A stretch of DNA of 64,000 nucleotides from Desulfosediminicola flagellatus (GTDB lineage Bacteria; Desulfobacterota; Desulfobulbia; Desulfobulbales; Desulfocapsaceae). Shown one piece after another: positions 9,776 to 19,437 of the stretch. The notes beneath the pieces are model-generated. The model made no database searches. It was not told the DNA's origin and saw nothing but the letters and a program-made list of their open reading frames with translations. A program made the translations under genes and the position numbers. The DNA is taken from positions 2,634,501-2,698,500 of the forward strand of contig NZ_CP050698.1 in the NCBI RefSeq assembly GCF_005116655.2, given 5' to 3'. Every line of letters starts with the position of its first letter. Within the stretch, counting starts at the first letter, position 1.

Positions 9776-10798
9776 TTAATCCGTTCCACCATTCCCCGGT
9801 ACTATACCCCGTAGTAATCGCCCTAAAATATCCGCCCCCGTAATAACCTTTTTCCTGCTTCCCCAGAGCAGTATGAGATCCTCATCGATAACATCATCCC
9901 CTGTTCGTTGCGGAGTTACTTTCAATCGAGGTATCACCATTTCAAGAGTGGTCTCAGGATCTGAAACGATGATAGGTCTATGACAGAAGTGTAAAGGTTT
10001 TAGAGGTTGTCCTGAAAAGAATACTTCGCGCAGGAAATTATCAGCATCAAGGGCAAAATGTGCCATATCACTTTCATCGGTAATAATAATCCACTTTTTA
10101 CCTGATTCCTGGATTCGCTTCAAAAATGGATCTTCAGGATTGCTGTTGAATTTAGGAAACTCAGGGTTATTTCCATTAAAAGGTATGCTGACAATACTTT
10201 TGGGGTCAACAGACTCACCCTCCTCTGTAATCACCATATCATCCAGATTCAGAAAATTCAGCGCTCCCCTGCCTTCTACAGCATCGATATCACTGTCCTT
10301 GTCTTTTACATGAAGATCAATCATCTCCCGGAGCTGCTTTTCCCGGTAAAAGTTTAACCCTTCACGGCCGAGCCATCTGTCAAGCATCATGGCGGTAGGT
10401 TTGGCAAAAGGAAATAACAGTACCTGATATATTTTCAACACGGGACTTAACAGCGAAGCAGTCTTAAGTGCGTGCCTTGAAAAGTATGCCTGGGGTACAA
10501 TTTCACCCATCACCGTAATAAATACAGTTGAGAAGAGAAATGCACCAAGACCCGCCAGAACGTGGTTAGACAGCAATGTCAGCAGAACATTAATGCCGAC
10601 GTTGCCCCAGAGTATGGTAGTCAACAAAAAGTTGGCATCTTCCCGCATTTTCAGTACTTTATCTGCAGCCTTATTGCCCTGCCCTTTCTCCACTTCAAGC
10701 CGTAGGCGGGAAACGCTGAAAAATGCGAGATTGAGGCCTGAGAACATTGCCGACTGTGAGATACAAAACAGTATGCCTAGCCACACCAGAGCAGTCAT
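9776..10798 (-). CDS. CNNM/DUF21-domain membrane protein (CorB/CorC-like)
   Basis: A 340-residue protein. The N-terminal DUF21 domain (about residues 1-150) has three to four helices, including the opening 'SAMFSGLNLAFFSVSRLRLE' and 'VFITVMGEIVPQAYFSRHA', both characteristic of the CNNM/CorC transporter family. A weakly conserved CBS-pair region follows (about 190-310). Family members export Mg2+ or act in Mg2+ efflux; that function is inferred from the family. It lacks the C-terminal CorC_HlyC domain of longer relatives. It lies next to an mgtE gene on the same strand, separated from it by a 143-bp repeat. Confidence 0.82.
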   Translation of the reverse strand: MTALVWLGILFCISQSAMFSGLNLAFFSVSRLRLEVEKGQGNKAADKVLKMREDANFLLTTILWGNVGINVLLTLLSNHVLAGLGAFLFSTVFITVMGEIVPQAYFSRHALKTASLLSPVLKIYQVLLFPFAKPTAMMLDRWLGREGLNFYREKQLREMIDLHVKDKDSDIDAVEGRGALNFLNLDDMVITEEGESVDPKSIVSIPFNGNNPEFPKFNSNPEDPFLKRIQESGKKWIIITDESDMAHFALDADNFLREVFFSGQPLKPLHFCHRPIIVSDPETTLEMVIPRLKVTPQRTGDDVIDEDLILLWGSRKKVITGADILGRLLRGIVPGNGGTD

Positions 10799-10877
10799 AT
10801 ATTAACCCTATCCTATTTTTTCTATATATTTTTGAGAAGTTACGTTGACAATACAGGCGTATTGCTGGAAATGATTT

Positions 10878-11020
10878 GATTTCCAGCCTAAAACGACCAT
10901 TCAACCCAATTACAGCATCGCGACAGAGAATATTACCCTCAAAATATCAGCTATATGCTTGTGGTAAAATCTGAGCTGCGCCTCTACCTTGAACCGAATG
11001 CTGAGTTTTATGATGAAAAG
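10878..11020 (+). repeat. 143-bp dispersed repeat, copy A (MITE-like)
   Basis: This stretch matches, in opposite orientation, 26805-26947. Both copies are 143 bp. The 19 nt at 10943-10961 are identical to the complement of 26865-26883, and GAATGCTGAGTTTTA near the right end is also shared. The ends are inverted repeats of one another, roughly GTTTYCRTCCTAAAAC, best preserved in copy B. Copy A begins 57 bp or more after one gene start and ends 3 bp from the mgtE stop codon, in the gap between mgtE and the CNNM gene. No ORF is inside. It is probably a non-autonomous mobile repeat or a folded RNA-level element. Confidence 0.8.
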
Positions 11021-11023
11021 TAT

Positions 11024-12337
11024 CTAAATCAAGTAATCCTGAAAAATAACCGCAAGGCCAAGAAAGGCCATAAATCCCATGACATCAGTAACAGTTGTTA
11101 AGATGATACTTGAACTTTGTGCTGGGTCTATCCCCATTTTTTTCATAAGGATGGGGATAGAACTACCTGCTAAACCGGCTATGATAAGATTTAAAATCAT
11201 ACCTACACCTATCACCAGTCCGAACCAGGCATTACCGTTCCACCACCAGGCAATTGCCGCTGTTACAATACCGATAACCACGCCGTTTATTGCACCAAGT
11301 CGGGTCTCTTTCCAGATAAGTTCCTTAACACGTTTTGGGGGAATCTCACGCATAACCAAGCCCCGCATTACTACCGCCAGAGACTGTGCACCAGCGTTTC
11401 CCCCCTGTCCTGCTATAACCGGTAAAAAAACAGCAAGGACAGTAATTTTTGCAATAATATCCTCGAATACAGCAACAACTGCTGCTGCCATAAAAGCAGT
11501 AGCAAGGTTAACATGCAGCCAGACAAGCCGTTTCTTCAAAGCGAAAGTCAACGGAGAGAAGGTACGCTCATCACCGCCAGCACCAACCATCTTCTGAAGA
11601 TCACTGGTAACGTCTTCCCGCAGTCCGGTAAGCATATTTTCGGCCTTTATAACTCCGAGCAGCCGGTCTTCACTATCAACAATCGGTGCAGCAAAATATT
11701 TTCTTTTGGCCATCTCTCGTGCAGCATCGCTTCTGTCTAAAAAACAATGCAGAGTGAAAACCTTTGGAATCATGACAGCGCTGAGCGGCGAATCGGATTC
11801 TGCAAGCATTAGATCACGCATATTCAGAACGCCAAGCAGAATTCCGTCATCATCGACAACGTACGTGTAGGATGACGGGATCGTTTTATGGCTTGCCAGC
11901 GATCGTATTTTTTCGATTACATCCCCTGCTTCTTCATGTTTCAGAAAAGTGAGATAATCTGTTGACATATAACGTCCTACACTTCCTTCTGGGTACGTGT
12001 AGAGCTCACGTATTCTGTCTGCAAGTTTACCTGAAATGGAAGGAAGCAGTCGGTCCCGTGCAACAGAAGACAAATGCATAACAACTGATGCAGCTTTATT
12101 AGGCGGCAGCGCAGTGAGGACCGCTACCGCAGTCTCCACTTCACTTATTTCCAGCAATGCTGAAGCAAAACTGGTCTGTAACCGTGTCATTATTTGAATA
12201 GCATTGCGTGAGGACATTTTCCCAAGGATAAAGGCAGCATCTGCCTTATTCGTGTCTTCGAGAATTTTGACTGCTTTTCCAATGTCCTGTTCAACGAGAC
12301 GCTCAAGAAATTTGATGATTTGTGGGTCATCGCTCAT
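11024..12337 (-). CDS. mgtE: Magnesium transporter MgtE
   Basis: A 437-residue protein with the full MgtE layout: N-terminal superhelical MgtE_N domain (about 5-105), two CBS domains (about 110-230), a linker ('plug') helix, and a five-helix membrane domain. The pore-forming motifs are present: LPVIAGQGGNAGAQSLAV and, at the end, ILTTVTDVMGF with the pore aspartate. MgtE is a Mg2+-gated channel in the inner membrane; the cytosolic domains close it when Mg2+ is high. It is a different subtype from the second mgtE at 50668. No M-box-like leader was evident upstream. Confidence 0.95.
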   Translation of the reverse strand: MSDDPQIIKFLERLVEQDIGKAVKILEDTNKADAAFILGKMSSRNAIQIMTRLQTSFASALLEISEVETAVAVLTALPPNKAASVVMHLSSVARDRLLPSISGKLADRIRELYTYPEGSVGRYMSTDYLTFLKHEEAGDVIEKIRSLASHKTIPSSYTYVVDDDGILLGVLNMRDLMLAESDSPLSAVMIPKVFTLHCFLDRSDAAREMAKRKYFAAPIVDSEDRLLGVIKAENMLTGLREDVTSDLQKMVGAGGDERTFSPLTFALKKRLVWLHVNLATAFMAAAVVAVFEDIIAKITVLAVFLPVIAGQGGNAGAQSLAVVMRGLVMREIPPKRVKELIWKETRLGAINGVVIGIVTAAIAWWWNGNAWFGLVIGVGMILNLIIAGLAGSSIPILMKKMGIDPAQSSSIILTTVTDVMGFMAFLGLAVIFQDYLI

Positions 12338-12749
12338 AGGGTTTCCCTCTATTCAGCTGATAGATGTTAGATAAAGATGCTGTTTTTTATGTCCAATCGT
12401 ACTTCAACCATACAGTTATAAGCAAATCTGCTTGTATTTTTCTATTATTACACTGTCTCCATCCACCTAAGATGAGAGGAAACGGATTGCAATACTTTTA
12501 CTACATTACGGACCTGTTCAACCACATAAAATGTACTATTGCCTATGGATATACTATCAGTACTCATCCATCTAATTTACTTTAATCAGAGACCCAATCC
12601 GATCATTTGACTGAATTTGCCATGCGCTCCAAAAACGTGATAGAATTAGTTAAGCTTAAGGTGACTATCCACCTTTGTTTTACATACCTTAATATTCGTG
12701 CAACCCTGCATGAAAATGAGCATATCTGCAATATGCTAGAGGAGAAAAC
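12338..12749. other. Divergent intergenic region between mgtE and usp
   Basis: About 410 bp, AT-rich, holding the promoters of two divergent genes. It ends in the ribosome binding site GAGGAG before the ATG at 12750. No structured leader, repeat or RNA gene was recognised. Confidence 0.4.
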
Positions 12750-13202
12750 ATGAAAGATATATCACTCATCGTTGTTCCCGTCGACCTGGACCAAAACACA
12801 CAGAAACTCGTTGATTTTGCAATCTCAATGGCAAACAAACTCGGTAGTGAGATTGCCTTTTTCCATTCCGTTCAACCCATTGAGTCTGTAGCGATGGGCG
12901 AAATGGCTATGGTGCATTTCTCGTACGACGAGTTTAACACAGCGCATATTACTCAAGCTGAAGAAAGCCTGGCAGAATTCATCAAAAATGCAGAAGTAAA
13001 GTGTGAAAAATGTCGCAGCAAGGTTGTTCTCGGCGACGCGGTCGACACGATTCTTGACTTTGCAAAAAATGAAAACGCAGACATGATCATTATGGGAACT
13101 CACGGCAAGCGCGGGCTTGAAAAGATTCTGCTCGGTAGTGTCGCGCACCGAGTACTTCAGAATGGCCCCTGCCCTGTACTGGTGATGAATCCGTATAAAT
13201 AA
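12750..13202 (+). CDS. Universal stress protein, single domain
   Basis: A 150-residue UspA-family protein with the alpha/beta fold opening VVPVDLDQNTQKLVDFAISMA and an intact ATP-binding signature at the C-terminus, MGTHGKRGLEKILLGSVAHRVL followed by CPVLVM (G-2x-G-9x-G-S type). It therefore probably binds ATP and is of the MJ0577-like class. It is monocistronic, with a good ribosome binding site (GAGGAG) eight bases before the ATG and a hairpin just after the stop. Confidence 0.93.
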   Translation: MKDISLIVVPVDLDQNTQKLVDFAISMANKLGSEIAFFHSVQPIESVAMGEMAMVHFSYDEFNTAHITQAEESLAEFIKNAEVKCEKCRSKVVLGDAVDTILDFAKNENADMIIMGTHGKRGLEKILLGSVAHRVLQNGPCPVLVMNPYK

Positions 13203-13224
13203 CATGCTGTATTTATAGCATGTT
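13201..13224 (+). terminator. Short hairpin at the end of usp
   Basis: AACATGCT (13201-13208) pairs with AGCATGTT (13217-13224), starting within the stop codon. It has no T run, so termination is uncertain. Confidence 0.4.
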
Positions 13225-13726
13225 GCTGGAATTGGTCACTTATAATTCTCACGATAGGTGTTTCAAGAGTACCTTCCAGTCACCGCATAAGAAGGTAAAA
13301 TATTGTTGAAGCACCTATTGAATGCATTTGTTCGCCTGTTCGATATACCGCTGATCCCCCTTCAGGCTCAGATCAGTGTAAATTGAATCTATCAAGATGA
13401 CATTCACCACCCTTGCCAACAACTATATGTAATACATATACGCCTTTTCATCTTTATCCCAAGCCTCAGAACACGCCTTACAGACTCGGCATAGTTACTA
13501 TCCTGTCACTTAACAGCAATAACGTTACATTTTGGAAATATTATTCAGAAGCATATTACACATATGTGATTTTTATTCATTGCTTCATACTTCGCCATTA
13601 TGCACAACTCTCTATCGAAACAACACATTTCTTCCTCCTTTTCGCCTATCAAAGGCATGTAAACATGGCATTGGCATATTCATCCTTCTCTACATAGCCT
13701 GTCATTTTCAGTTCGCTTCGCAACTA
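13225..13726. other. Intergenic region upstream of the urea operon
   Basis: About 500 bp without a supported gene. A guanidine-I (ykkC) riboswitch, which sometimes precedes urea/carboxyguanidine gene clusters, was looked for and not found. CTGATC and GATCAG near 13351-13376 can form a weak hairpin. Confidence 0.45.
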
Positions 13727-13742
13727 TGGCATGGTTGTTGAA
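13727..13742 (+). promoter_or_regulatory. Possible sigma-54 promoter of the urt-ure operon
   Basis: TGGCAT-N5-TTGAA is close to the sigma-54 consensus TGGCAC-N5-TTGCW: the -24 GG is correct, the spacing is correct, and the -12 element has TTG but A in place of C. It is about 77 bp before the urtA start. Urea uptake is nitrogen-regulated through NtrC in many bacteria, so the position makes sense. The mismatch at -12 makes it only a candidate. Confidence 0.35.
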
Positions 13743-13818
13743 ATATATCTTTCAACTGTTCGTAACGTTTTTGAATATTTTGCAATTCTGTTACATCAAA
13801 ATTACACAGGAGAAGAAG

Positions 13819-15105
13819 ATGAACATCACCAGCACAGTAAAAGCGACATGCAGCGCAACTGCACTCACCCTTGCTCTTTCAGCTTCCGTCATGGCTTCGG
13901 ATACGATCAAGGTCGGAGTATTACATTCCCTTTCAGGCACTATGGCTATCAGCGAGACGACGCTGAAAGATACCATGCTTATGCTGATTGAGGAGCAGAA
14001 CAAAAAGGGCGGTGTACTGGGCAAACAACTTGAAGCGGTTGTTGTTGATCCGGCTTCTAACTGGCCGCTTTTTGCTGAAAAAGCAAAAGAGCTGATCGAG
14101 AAAGAAAAAGTTGCAGCTACCTTTGGTTGCTGGACCTCCGTTTCAAGAAAATCAGTACTGCCTGTTTTTGAAGAAGAAAACAGCCTGCTCTTCTATCCAG
14201 TGCAGTATGAAGGCGAAGAATCTTCACGAAACGTATTCTACACTGGCGCTGCGCCCAATCAGCAGGCAGTACCTGCTGTTGACTATCTGATGAACGACAT
14301 TGGTGTAAAACGCTGGGTTCTTGCAGGAACGGATTATGTCTATCCTCGTACTACCAACAAAATCCTTGAAGCATATTTGAAGGCTAAAGGCGTTCCCGCA
14401 GAAGATATCATGATCAACTATACGCCATTTGGTCATTCTGACTGGCAGTCCATTGTTGCAGATATCAAGAAATTCGGCTCTGAAGGCAAGAAAACTGCTG
14501 TTGTTTCTACAATAAACGGCGACGCCAACGTACCTTTCTATAAAGAACTCGGTAATCAGGGGATAACTGCCGACACCATCCCCGTTGTTGCATTTTCTGT
14601 TGGTGAGGAAGAACTTTCAGGCATAGATACCAAACCACTGGTTGGTCACCTTGCAGCCTGGAACTACTTCATGAGTGTCAGCAGTGAAACAAATGATGAG
14701 TTCATCGAGTCATGGCAGAAATTCATTAAGAGTGAAGAGCGTGTCACTAACGATCCTATGGAGGCACACTACATCGGCTTTAACATGTGGGTAAAAGCTG
14801 TTGAGAAGGCCGGAACCACTGAGCCAACAGCAGTCCAGGAAGCGATAATCGGCGTTACTGTTCCTAACCTATCCGGCGGATATTCTGCAATGATGCCGAA
14901 TCATCACATCACCAAACCTGTCCTCATAGGGGAAATTCAGGCTGATGGCCAGTTTGAAGTTGTCTGGGAAACCCCTGGGCTTGTAGTAGGTGATGCATGG
15001 TCTGATTACCTTGAAGGTTCAAAGGATTTAATATCTGACTGGAGAACTCCACTTTCCTGCGGAGCGTACAATGTTGTGACCGCTAAGTGCTCAGGAACCA
15101 ATTAA
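13819..15105 (+). CDS. urtA: Urea ABC transporter substrate-binding protein
   Basis: About 428 residues from the ATG at 13819, which has AGGAGAAG just upstream and begins a normal signal peptide (Ala-rich core ending near SVMASDT); in-frame codons back to 13726 are unlikely to be used. It is a periplasmic leucine/amide-type binding protein with the UrtA signature TIKVGVLHSLSGTMAISE near the mature N-terminus, followed by GCWTSVSRKSVLPVFEE and LLFYPVQYEGEESS. It delivers urea to the UrtBC channel. It is the first gene of the run urtABCDE-ureDABCEFG. Confidence 0.96.
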   Translation: MNITSTVKATCSATALTLALSASVMASDTIKVGVLHSLSGTMAISETTLKDTMLMLIEEQNKKGGVLGKQLEAVVVDPASNWPLFAEKAKELIEKEKVAATFGCWTSVSRKSVLPVFEEENSLLFYPVQYEGEESSRNVFYTGAAPNQQAVPAVDYLMNDIGVKRWVLAGTDYVYPRTTNKILEAYLKAKGVPAEDIMINYTPFGHSDWQSIVADIKKFGSEGKKTAVVSTINGDANVPFYKELGNQGITADTIPVVAFSVGEEELSGIDTKPLVGHLAAWNYFMSVSSETNDEFIESWQKFIKSEERVTNDPMEAHYIGFNMWVKAVEKAGTTEPTAVQEAIIGVTVPNLSGGYSAMMPNHHITKPVLIGEIQADGQFEVVWETPGLVVGDAWSDYLEGSKDLISDWRTPLSCGAYNVVTAKCSGTN

Positions 15106-15185
15106 TATTACAACGATCCAGGGGATCAGCTCGATTCCCTGGATTATCTTGAGTACTTTCCCCTCGCGTATCCACTAATATTGCC

Positions 15186-16802
15186 ATGAACTCTTCACTG
15201 CGACATTGCTCCATTGCGTTAGTAGCTTCCCTGCTGCTGATTTTCTCATCGCTATACTCCGTCGCTGCACAAAGCAGCCTTTTCAGCGAAGGTATAGCCT
15301 TACTTTCCAGCAAAAAATTTGACGACAAGGAAAAGGGCATAACATCCATCGGTGAAAGTGGGGATCCTCTGGCTGAACAAACTCTGCTGGCTCTTCTTAA
15401 CGGAAATCTCTTTTTCACCAAAAGCGACAGAACCCTCGTCTACGGAACTCCAGAGGATAAGCAATACGCCATATCCGACTTGCTGACTGGCAAAAGCCTG
15501 GGTCTGATCAAAAAGCGAAAGCTTGCAAAAATCACCATCAATAACCAGATCCGCGGCACTCTTAAATCAACACTTGCACAAATAAACCTTACGCACCCTG
15601 ATAAAGATAAACGTCTCGCTGCAGCAACAGCAATTTTATATGACGCGACTCCTGATATCCTGCCAATTCTCACAGAGTGCTACCGAACTGAACAGGATGC
15701 AGCTGTTAAAGACGTGCTTGCTACAGCGCTTGCACTTGCAGGGCTGCAGCACCCCGAACCACAAAAACGTCTCGCTGCCCTGGACACCCTGCAAAACACG
15801 ATGGACCCTGTTGTTAAAAACGCGCTTCAGACATTGCTTGAGAAAGAGCAGGACCCTGCAGTTCAAAAAGCTGCGGGAACTATACTCACCGAGATAGAAC
15901 GAACAATTGCCTGGTATGCCAAACTTGAGACTATCTTTTTCGGACTTAGCCTCGGTTCAGTTCTGGTCCTTGCTGCTATAGGCCTTGCAATCACATTTGG
16001 CGTGATTGGCGTCATTAATATGGCACACGGTGAGCTTATAATGCTTGGCGCCTATACTACCTATGTGCTCCAGCAACTCATGCCCAATTCAATAGGGTTC
16101 GCCCTGGCTCTCTCTGTCCCTGCAGCTTTTTGTGTTTCGGGCCTGGTTGGCATAGTGATTGAAAAATCTGTGATCCGCTTTCTCTATGGAAGACCTCTGG
16201 AAACATTGTTGGCAACTTTCGGTATCAGCCTCGTTCTCCAGCAAACTGTACGATCAATATTCTCACCACTCAATCGCAGTGTCTCAACCCCTGAATGGAT
16301 GAGTGGATCGATCGCCATCAACCCGATACTTTCTCTGACTACTAACAGGGTCACCATATTTATCTTTGCCATGATCGTTTTTGCTGCGCTGTATCTCCTG
16401 CTGAAAAAAAGCTCTCTCGGGCTTCATGTCCGGGCGGTGGCGCAGAATAGAGCCATGGCACGAGCCATGGGAGTACGTGCAGCCCGCGTTGATGCACTCA
16501 CTTTCGGACTAGGGTCCGGTATTGCCGGCATTGCCGGTGTTGCCCTCTCGCAGCTGACAAATGTAGGCCCAAACCTTGGACAGGCCTACATTATAGATTC
16601 ATTCATGGTCGTTGTTTTTGGCGGAGTTGGAAATCTCTGGGGCACATTGCTTGGCGGCCTCTCCCTGGGTATAGCCAATAAGATACTCGAACCCTGGAGT
16701 GGCGCTGTCCTTGCCAAGATCCTGATCCTTGTATTTATCATTCTCTTTATTCAGAAACGTCCCCAGGGCTTGTTCCCGCAAAAGGGTCGAGCCGCGGAGT
16801 AA
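15186..16802 (+). CDS. urtB: Urea ABC transporter permease UrtB
   Basis: A 538-residue protein. It begins with a signal-like helix (about 8-30) and has the long N-terminal periplasmic HEAT-like domain (about 30-235) that marks UrtB. The branched-chain-amino-acid-type permease domain follows, with GVINMAHGELIMLGAYTTY and GFGSGIAGIAGVALS-like helices (here FGLGSGIAGIAGVALS). It forms the inner-membrane channel with UrtC. It lies 80 bp after urtA and three bases before the urtC start. Confidence 0.95.
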   Translation: MNSSLRHCSIALVASLLLIFSSLYSVAAQSSLFSEGIALLSSKKFDDKEKGITSIGESGDPLAEQTLLALLNGNLFFTKSDRTLVYGTPEDKQYAISDLLTGKSLGLIKKRKLAKITINNQIRGTLKSTLAQINLTHPDKDKRLAAATAILYDATPDILPILTECYRTEQDAAVKDVLATALALAGLQHPEPQKRLAALDTLQNTMDPVVKNALQTLLEKEQDPAVQKAAGTILTEIERTIAWYAKLETIFFGLSLGSVLVLAAIGLAITFGVIGVINMAHGELIMLGAYTTYVLQQLMPNSIGFALALSVPAAFCVSGLVGIVIEKSVIRFLYGRPLETLLATFGISLVLQQTVRSIFSPLNRSVSTPEWMSGSIAINPILSLTTNRVTIFIFAMIVFAALYLLLKKSSLGLHVRAVAQNRAMARAMGVRAARVDALTFGLGSGIAGIAGVALSQLTNVGPNLGQAYIIDSFMVVVFGGVGNLWGTLLGGLSLGIANKILEPWSGAVLAKILILVFIILFIQKRPQGLFPQKGRAAE

Positions 16803-16805
16803 CTA

Positions 16806-17891
16806 ATGTCACTACTAAAACCGCTTTATACAGATAAACCGGGGATGATTCTGTTGGGAGTACTGGCCGCAACCACATGTCTCGTGCCGGTTTGTCATCT
16901 GGTATTCCCTGAGACTCACGTTTTTTACATCTCCACCTACACGATGACATTGCTGGGTAAATACCTGTGTTATGCCCTTTTGGCAATCGCAGTTGATCTT
17001 GCCTGGGGATATCTCGGGATACTCAGCCTCGGGCACGGTGCTTTTTTTGCGCTGGGCGGCTACGCCATGGGAATGTACCTCATGCGCCAGATAGGCGACA
17101 GAGGAGTCTATGGCGACCCGGTATTGCCCGATTTCATGGTCTTTCTGAATTGGCAGGAACTGCCATGGTTCTGGCATGGCTTCAACTGGTTTCCCTTTGC
17201 CATGCTAATGGTAATGCTTGTACCTGCTGCTCTCGCTTTTATCTTTGGTTGGTTTGCTTTTCGTTCACGGGTGACCGGGGTCTATCTCTCGATTATCACC
17301 CAGGCAATGACCTATGCTCTTCTGCTCGCTTTTTTTCGAAATGAAATGGGTTTCGGTGGTAACAACGGCTTAACAGATTTTAAAGATATTCTCGGGTTTT
17401 CCCTGCAAAGTGATATTACTAAGACCGCTCTCTTTATCTGCTCCGCCATTGCTCTGGCAATTGGCTACATCAGTTGTCGCTATATCACTCAGTCAAAATT
17501 GGGCAGGATAAGCACTGCTATTCGCGATCAGGAATCGAGAGTACGATTCATTGGTTATAAAGTTGAAAATGTAAAACTGTTTATCTTCACCTTCTCTGCC
17601 ATGCTGGCCGGAGTTGCCGGTGCCTTATATGTACCTCAGGTCGGTATCATCAACCCCACCGAATTTTCACCGCTGAACTCGATTGAAATTGTTATCTGGG
17701 TGGCAGTTGGTGGCAGAGCCACACTATACGGTGCTGTAACCGGAGCACTGGTTGTAAATTATGCCAAAAGTTATCTGACCGCTGCCTTTCCCGATGCATG
17801 GCTCTTTGGTCTTGGTGCCCTCTTTATACTCGTTACACTATTTTTGCCACAAGGCATTACCGGACTTTTACGCAGGAAGGAGGCAAAATAA
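16806..17891 (+). CDS. urtC: Urea ABC transporter permease UrtC
   Basis: A 361-residue LivM-type permease with about nine membrane helices. Characteristic stretches are DLAWGYLGILSLGHGAFFALGGYAMGMYL near residue 60 and GVYLSIITQAMTYAL near 157. It pairs with UrtB to form the channel. Its stop codon overlaps the urtD start by one base (TAATG), which indicates translational coupling. Confidence 0.95.
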   Translation: MSLLKPLYTDKPGMILLGVLAATTCLVPVCHLVFPETHVFYISTYTMTLLGKYLCYALLAIAVDLAWGYLGILSLGHGAFFALGGYAMGMYLMRQIGDRGVYGDPVLPDFMVFLNWQELPWFWHGFNWFPFAMLMVMLVPAALAFIFGWFAFRSRVTGVYLSIITQAMTYALLLAFFRNEMGFGGNNGLTDFKDILGFSLQSDITKTALFICSAIALAIGYISCRYITQSKLGRISTAIRDQESRVRFIGYKVENVKLFIFTFSAMLAGVAGALYVPQVGIINPTEFSPLNSIEIVIWVAVGGRATLYGAVTGALVVNYAKSYLTAAFPDAWLFGLGALFILVTLFLPQGITGLLRRKEAK

Positions 17892-18721
17892 TGCCAACCA
17901 GAGAAACCATTCATTCCGTTTTCAACCGGGACGAGGTCTTCGAATTCCTGAAACCGGAAATTCCACCGTCACTCGACCTGAGCCACGGCGTCATTCTTTA
18001 CCTTGAAGGCATCAATGTGAGTTTTGACGGCTTTAAGGCCATAAATGACCTCAACCTTTATATTGATGATGGAGAACTTCGATGCATCATCGGGCCAAAC
18101 GGTGCCGGCAAGACCACCATGATGGATATAATTACCGGCAAAACTCAGCCGGACAGCGGTTCGGCCTGGTTTGGTCAGAAGATCAACCTTCTAAAACTTG
18201 ATGAACCCGCAATTGCTCATGCAGGAATAGGCAGAAAATTTCAAAAACCCACAGTCTTTGAAAACCACACGGTCCACGACAACCTGGAACTTGCCATGGC
18301 CGGCAATAAAAATATCTACACAACCCTTACAGCAAAACTACACAGTGAAGATCAAGATAGAATTGCCGACACACTCAACCTGATAGGCTTGCGTGATCAG
18401 CCATATGCCAGCGCTGGTTCGCTTTCCCATGGCCAGAAACAGTGGCTCGAAATCGGTATGCTGCTTATGCAAAATCCCAAGTTGCTGCTTATCGATGAAC
18501 CTGTAGCAGGTATGACCCACCAGGAAATGGATCGCACAGCAGAACTTCTCACGAATCTTGCAGGTGAACATTCTGTTGTCGTTGTTGAACACGATATGGA
18601 CTTTATCCGATCCATTGCCCGCAAAGTATCTGTTCTCCATCAGGGCAGCATCCTCGCTGAGGGAACCATGGACGAAGTACAGAATAATCAAAAGGTAATC
18701 GAAGTCTATCTTGGAGAATAA
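17891..18721 (+). CDS. urtD: Urea ABC transporter ATP-binding protein UrtD
   Basis: A 276-residue ATPase of the LivG type. The start is placed at the ATG at 17891, which overlaps the urtC stop. A roughly 35-residue N-terminal extension precedes the ABC core, which is common in UrtD. Walker A is GPNGAGKTT, the signature is LSHGQKQWLEIG (a normal variant for UrtD), and Walker B is LLLIDEPVAGMTHQE. It powers urea import together with UrtE at the cytoplasmic face. Confidence 0.95.
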   Translation: MPTRETIHSVFNRDEVFEFLKPEIPPSLDLSHGVILYLEGINVSFDGFKAINDLNLYIDDGELRCIIGPNGAGKTTMMDIITGKTQPDSGSAWFGQKINLLKLDEPAIAHAGIGRKFQKPTVFENHTVHDNLELAMAGNKNIYTTLTAKLHSEDQDRIADTLNLIGLRDQPYASAGSLSHGQKQWLEIGMLLMQNPKLLLIDEPVAGMTHQEMDRTAELLTNLAGEHSVVVVEHDMDFIRSIARKVSVLHQGSILAEGTMDEVQNNQKVIEVYLGE

Positions 18722-18731
18722 GGACAACGCA

Positions 18732-19427
18732 ATGCTCGCAATCAATAGCCTTAACCAATTCTACGGCGAAAGTCATACCCTTTGGGATTTGACTGTCGAT
18801 ATTAAACACGGTGCCTGCACTGTTCTAATGGGCCGTAATGGCGTTGGTAAAACCACCTTGCTGCAATGCATTATGGGGCTTTTACCAATCCGTTCCGGTT
18901 CTATTTTCTATGGAGAAGCAGAACTTACCCGGCAAGCCGCAGAACTTCGCTCACGATCCGGGATTGGCTATGTGCCGCAAGGCCGACAGATTTTCCCTTT
19001 ACTGACAGTTGAAGAGAACTTGCGTATCGGCCTCAGTGCCGCACGCGGCAATACTAAAGAAATACCTGAACTGGTGTACCAGCTTTTCCCGGTTTTAAAA
19101 GAAATGCTGGGCAGAAGAGGTGGTGATCTTTCCGGCGGTCAACAACAGCAACTTGCCATAGGCCGGGCTTTGGTTCTCAACCCGGAGTTACTCATTCTTG
19201 ATGAACCGACCGAGGGGATACAACCAAATATCGTTCAGGAGATTGGCGGCATTATTCGCAGACTCAATAGAGAGTTCGGGCTGACCGTACTCATAGTCGA
19301 ACAAAAGCTGCCTTTTGCCAGACTGGTTGGTGATGATTTTTTCATCATGGATAGAGGACGTTGCGTTGAACAGGGATCGATCAATCAACTCAACGATCAA
19401 ATGGTAAAAGAGTACTTGACCGTCTAA
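18732..19427 (+). CDS. urtE: Urea ABC transporter ATP-binding protein UrtE
   Basis: A 231-residue LivF-type ATPase. The ATG at 18732 has AAGGA just upstream and is preferred over an in-frame TTG at 18711. Walker A is GRNGVGKTT, the signature LSGGQQQQLAIGRAL, and Walker B LLILDEPTEGIQP. It starts 10 bp after urtD and ends 10 bp before ureD, which ties transport to hydrolysis in one transcript. Confidence 0.95.
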   Translation: MLAINSLNQFYGESHTLWDLTVDIKHGACTVLMGRNGVGKTTLLQCIMGLLPIRSGSIFYGEAELTRQAAELRSRSGIGYVPQGRQIFPLLTVEENLRIGLSAARGNTKEIPELVYQLFPVLKEMLGRRGGDLSGGQQQQLAIGRALVLNPELLILDEPTEGIQPNIVQEIGGIIRRLNREFGLTVLIVEQKLPFARLVGDDFFIMDRGRCVEQGSINQLNDQMVKEYLTV

Positions 19428-19437
19428 ACAGGAAGCC

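Noticed and set aside
12338..12749. M-box magnesium riboswitch before mgtE
   Set aside because: No conserved M-box helices or loop sequences could be traced on the minus strand.
13225..13818. Guanidine-I (ykkC) riboswitch or other leader RNA before the urt operon
   Set aside because: None of the conserved ykkC sequence blocks are present; only a weak hairpin can be drawn.
13726..13818. Longer N-terminus of UrtA
   Set aside because: The extra 31 residues precede a good signal peptide with its own ribosome binding site and overlap the candidate sigma-54 promoter.
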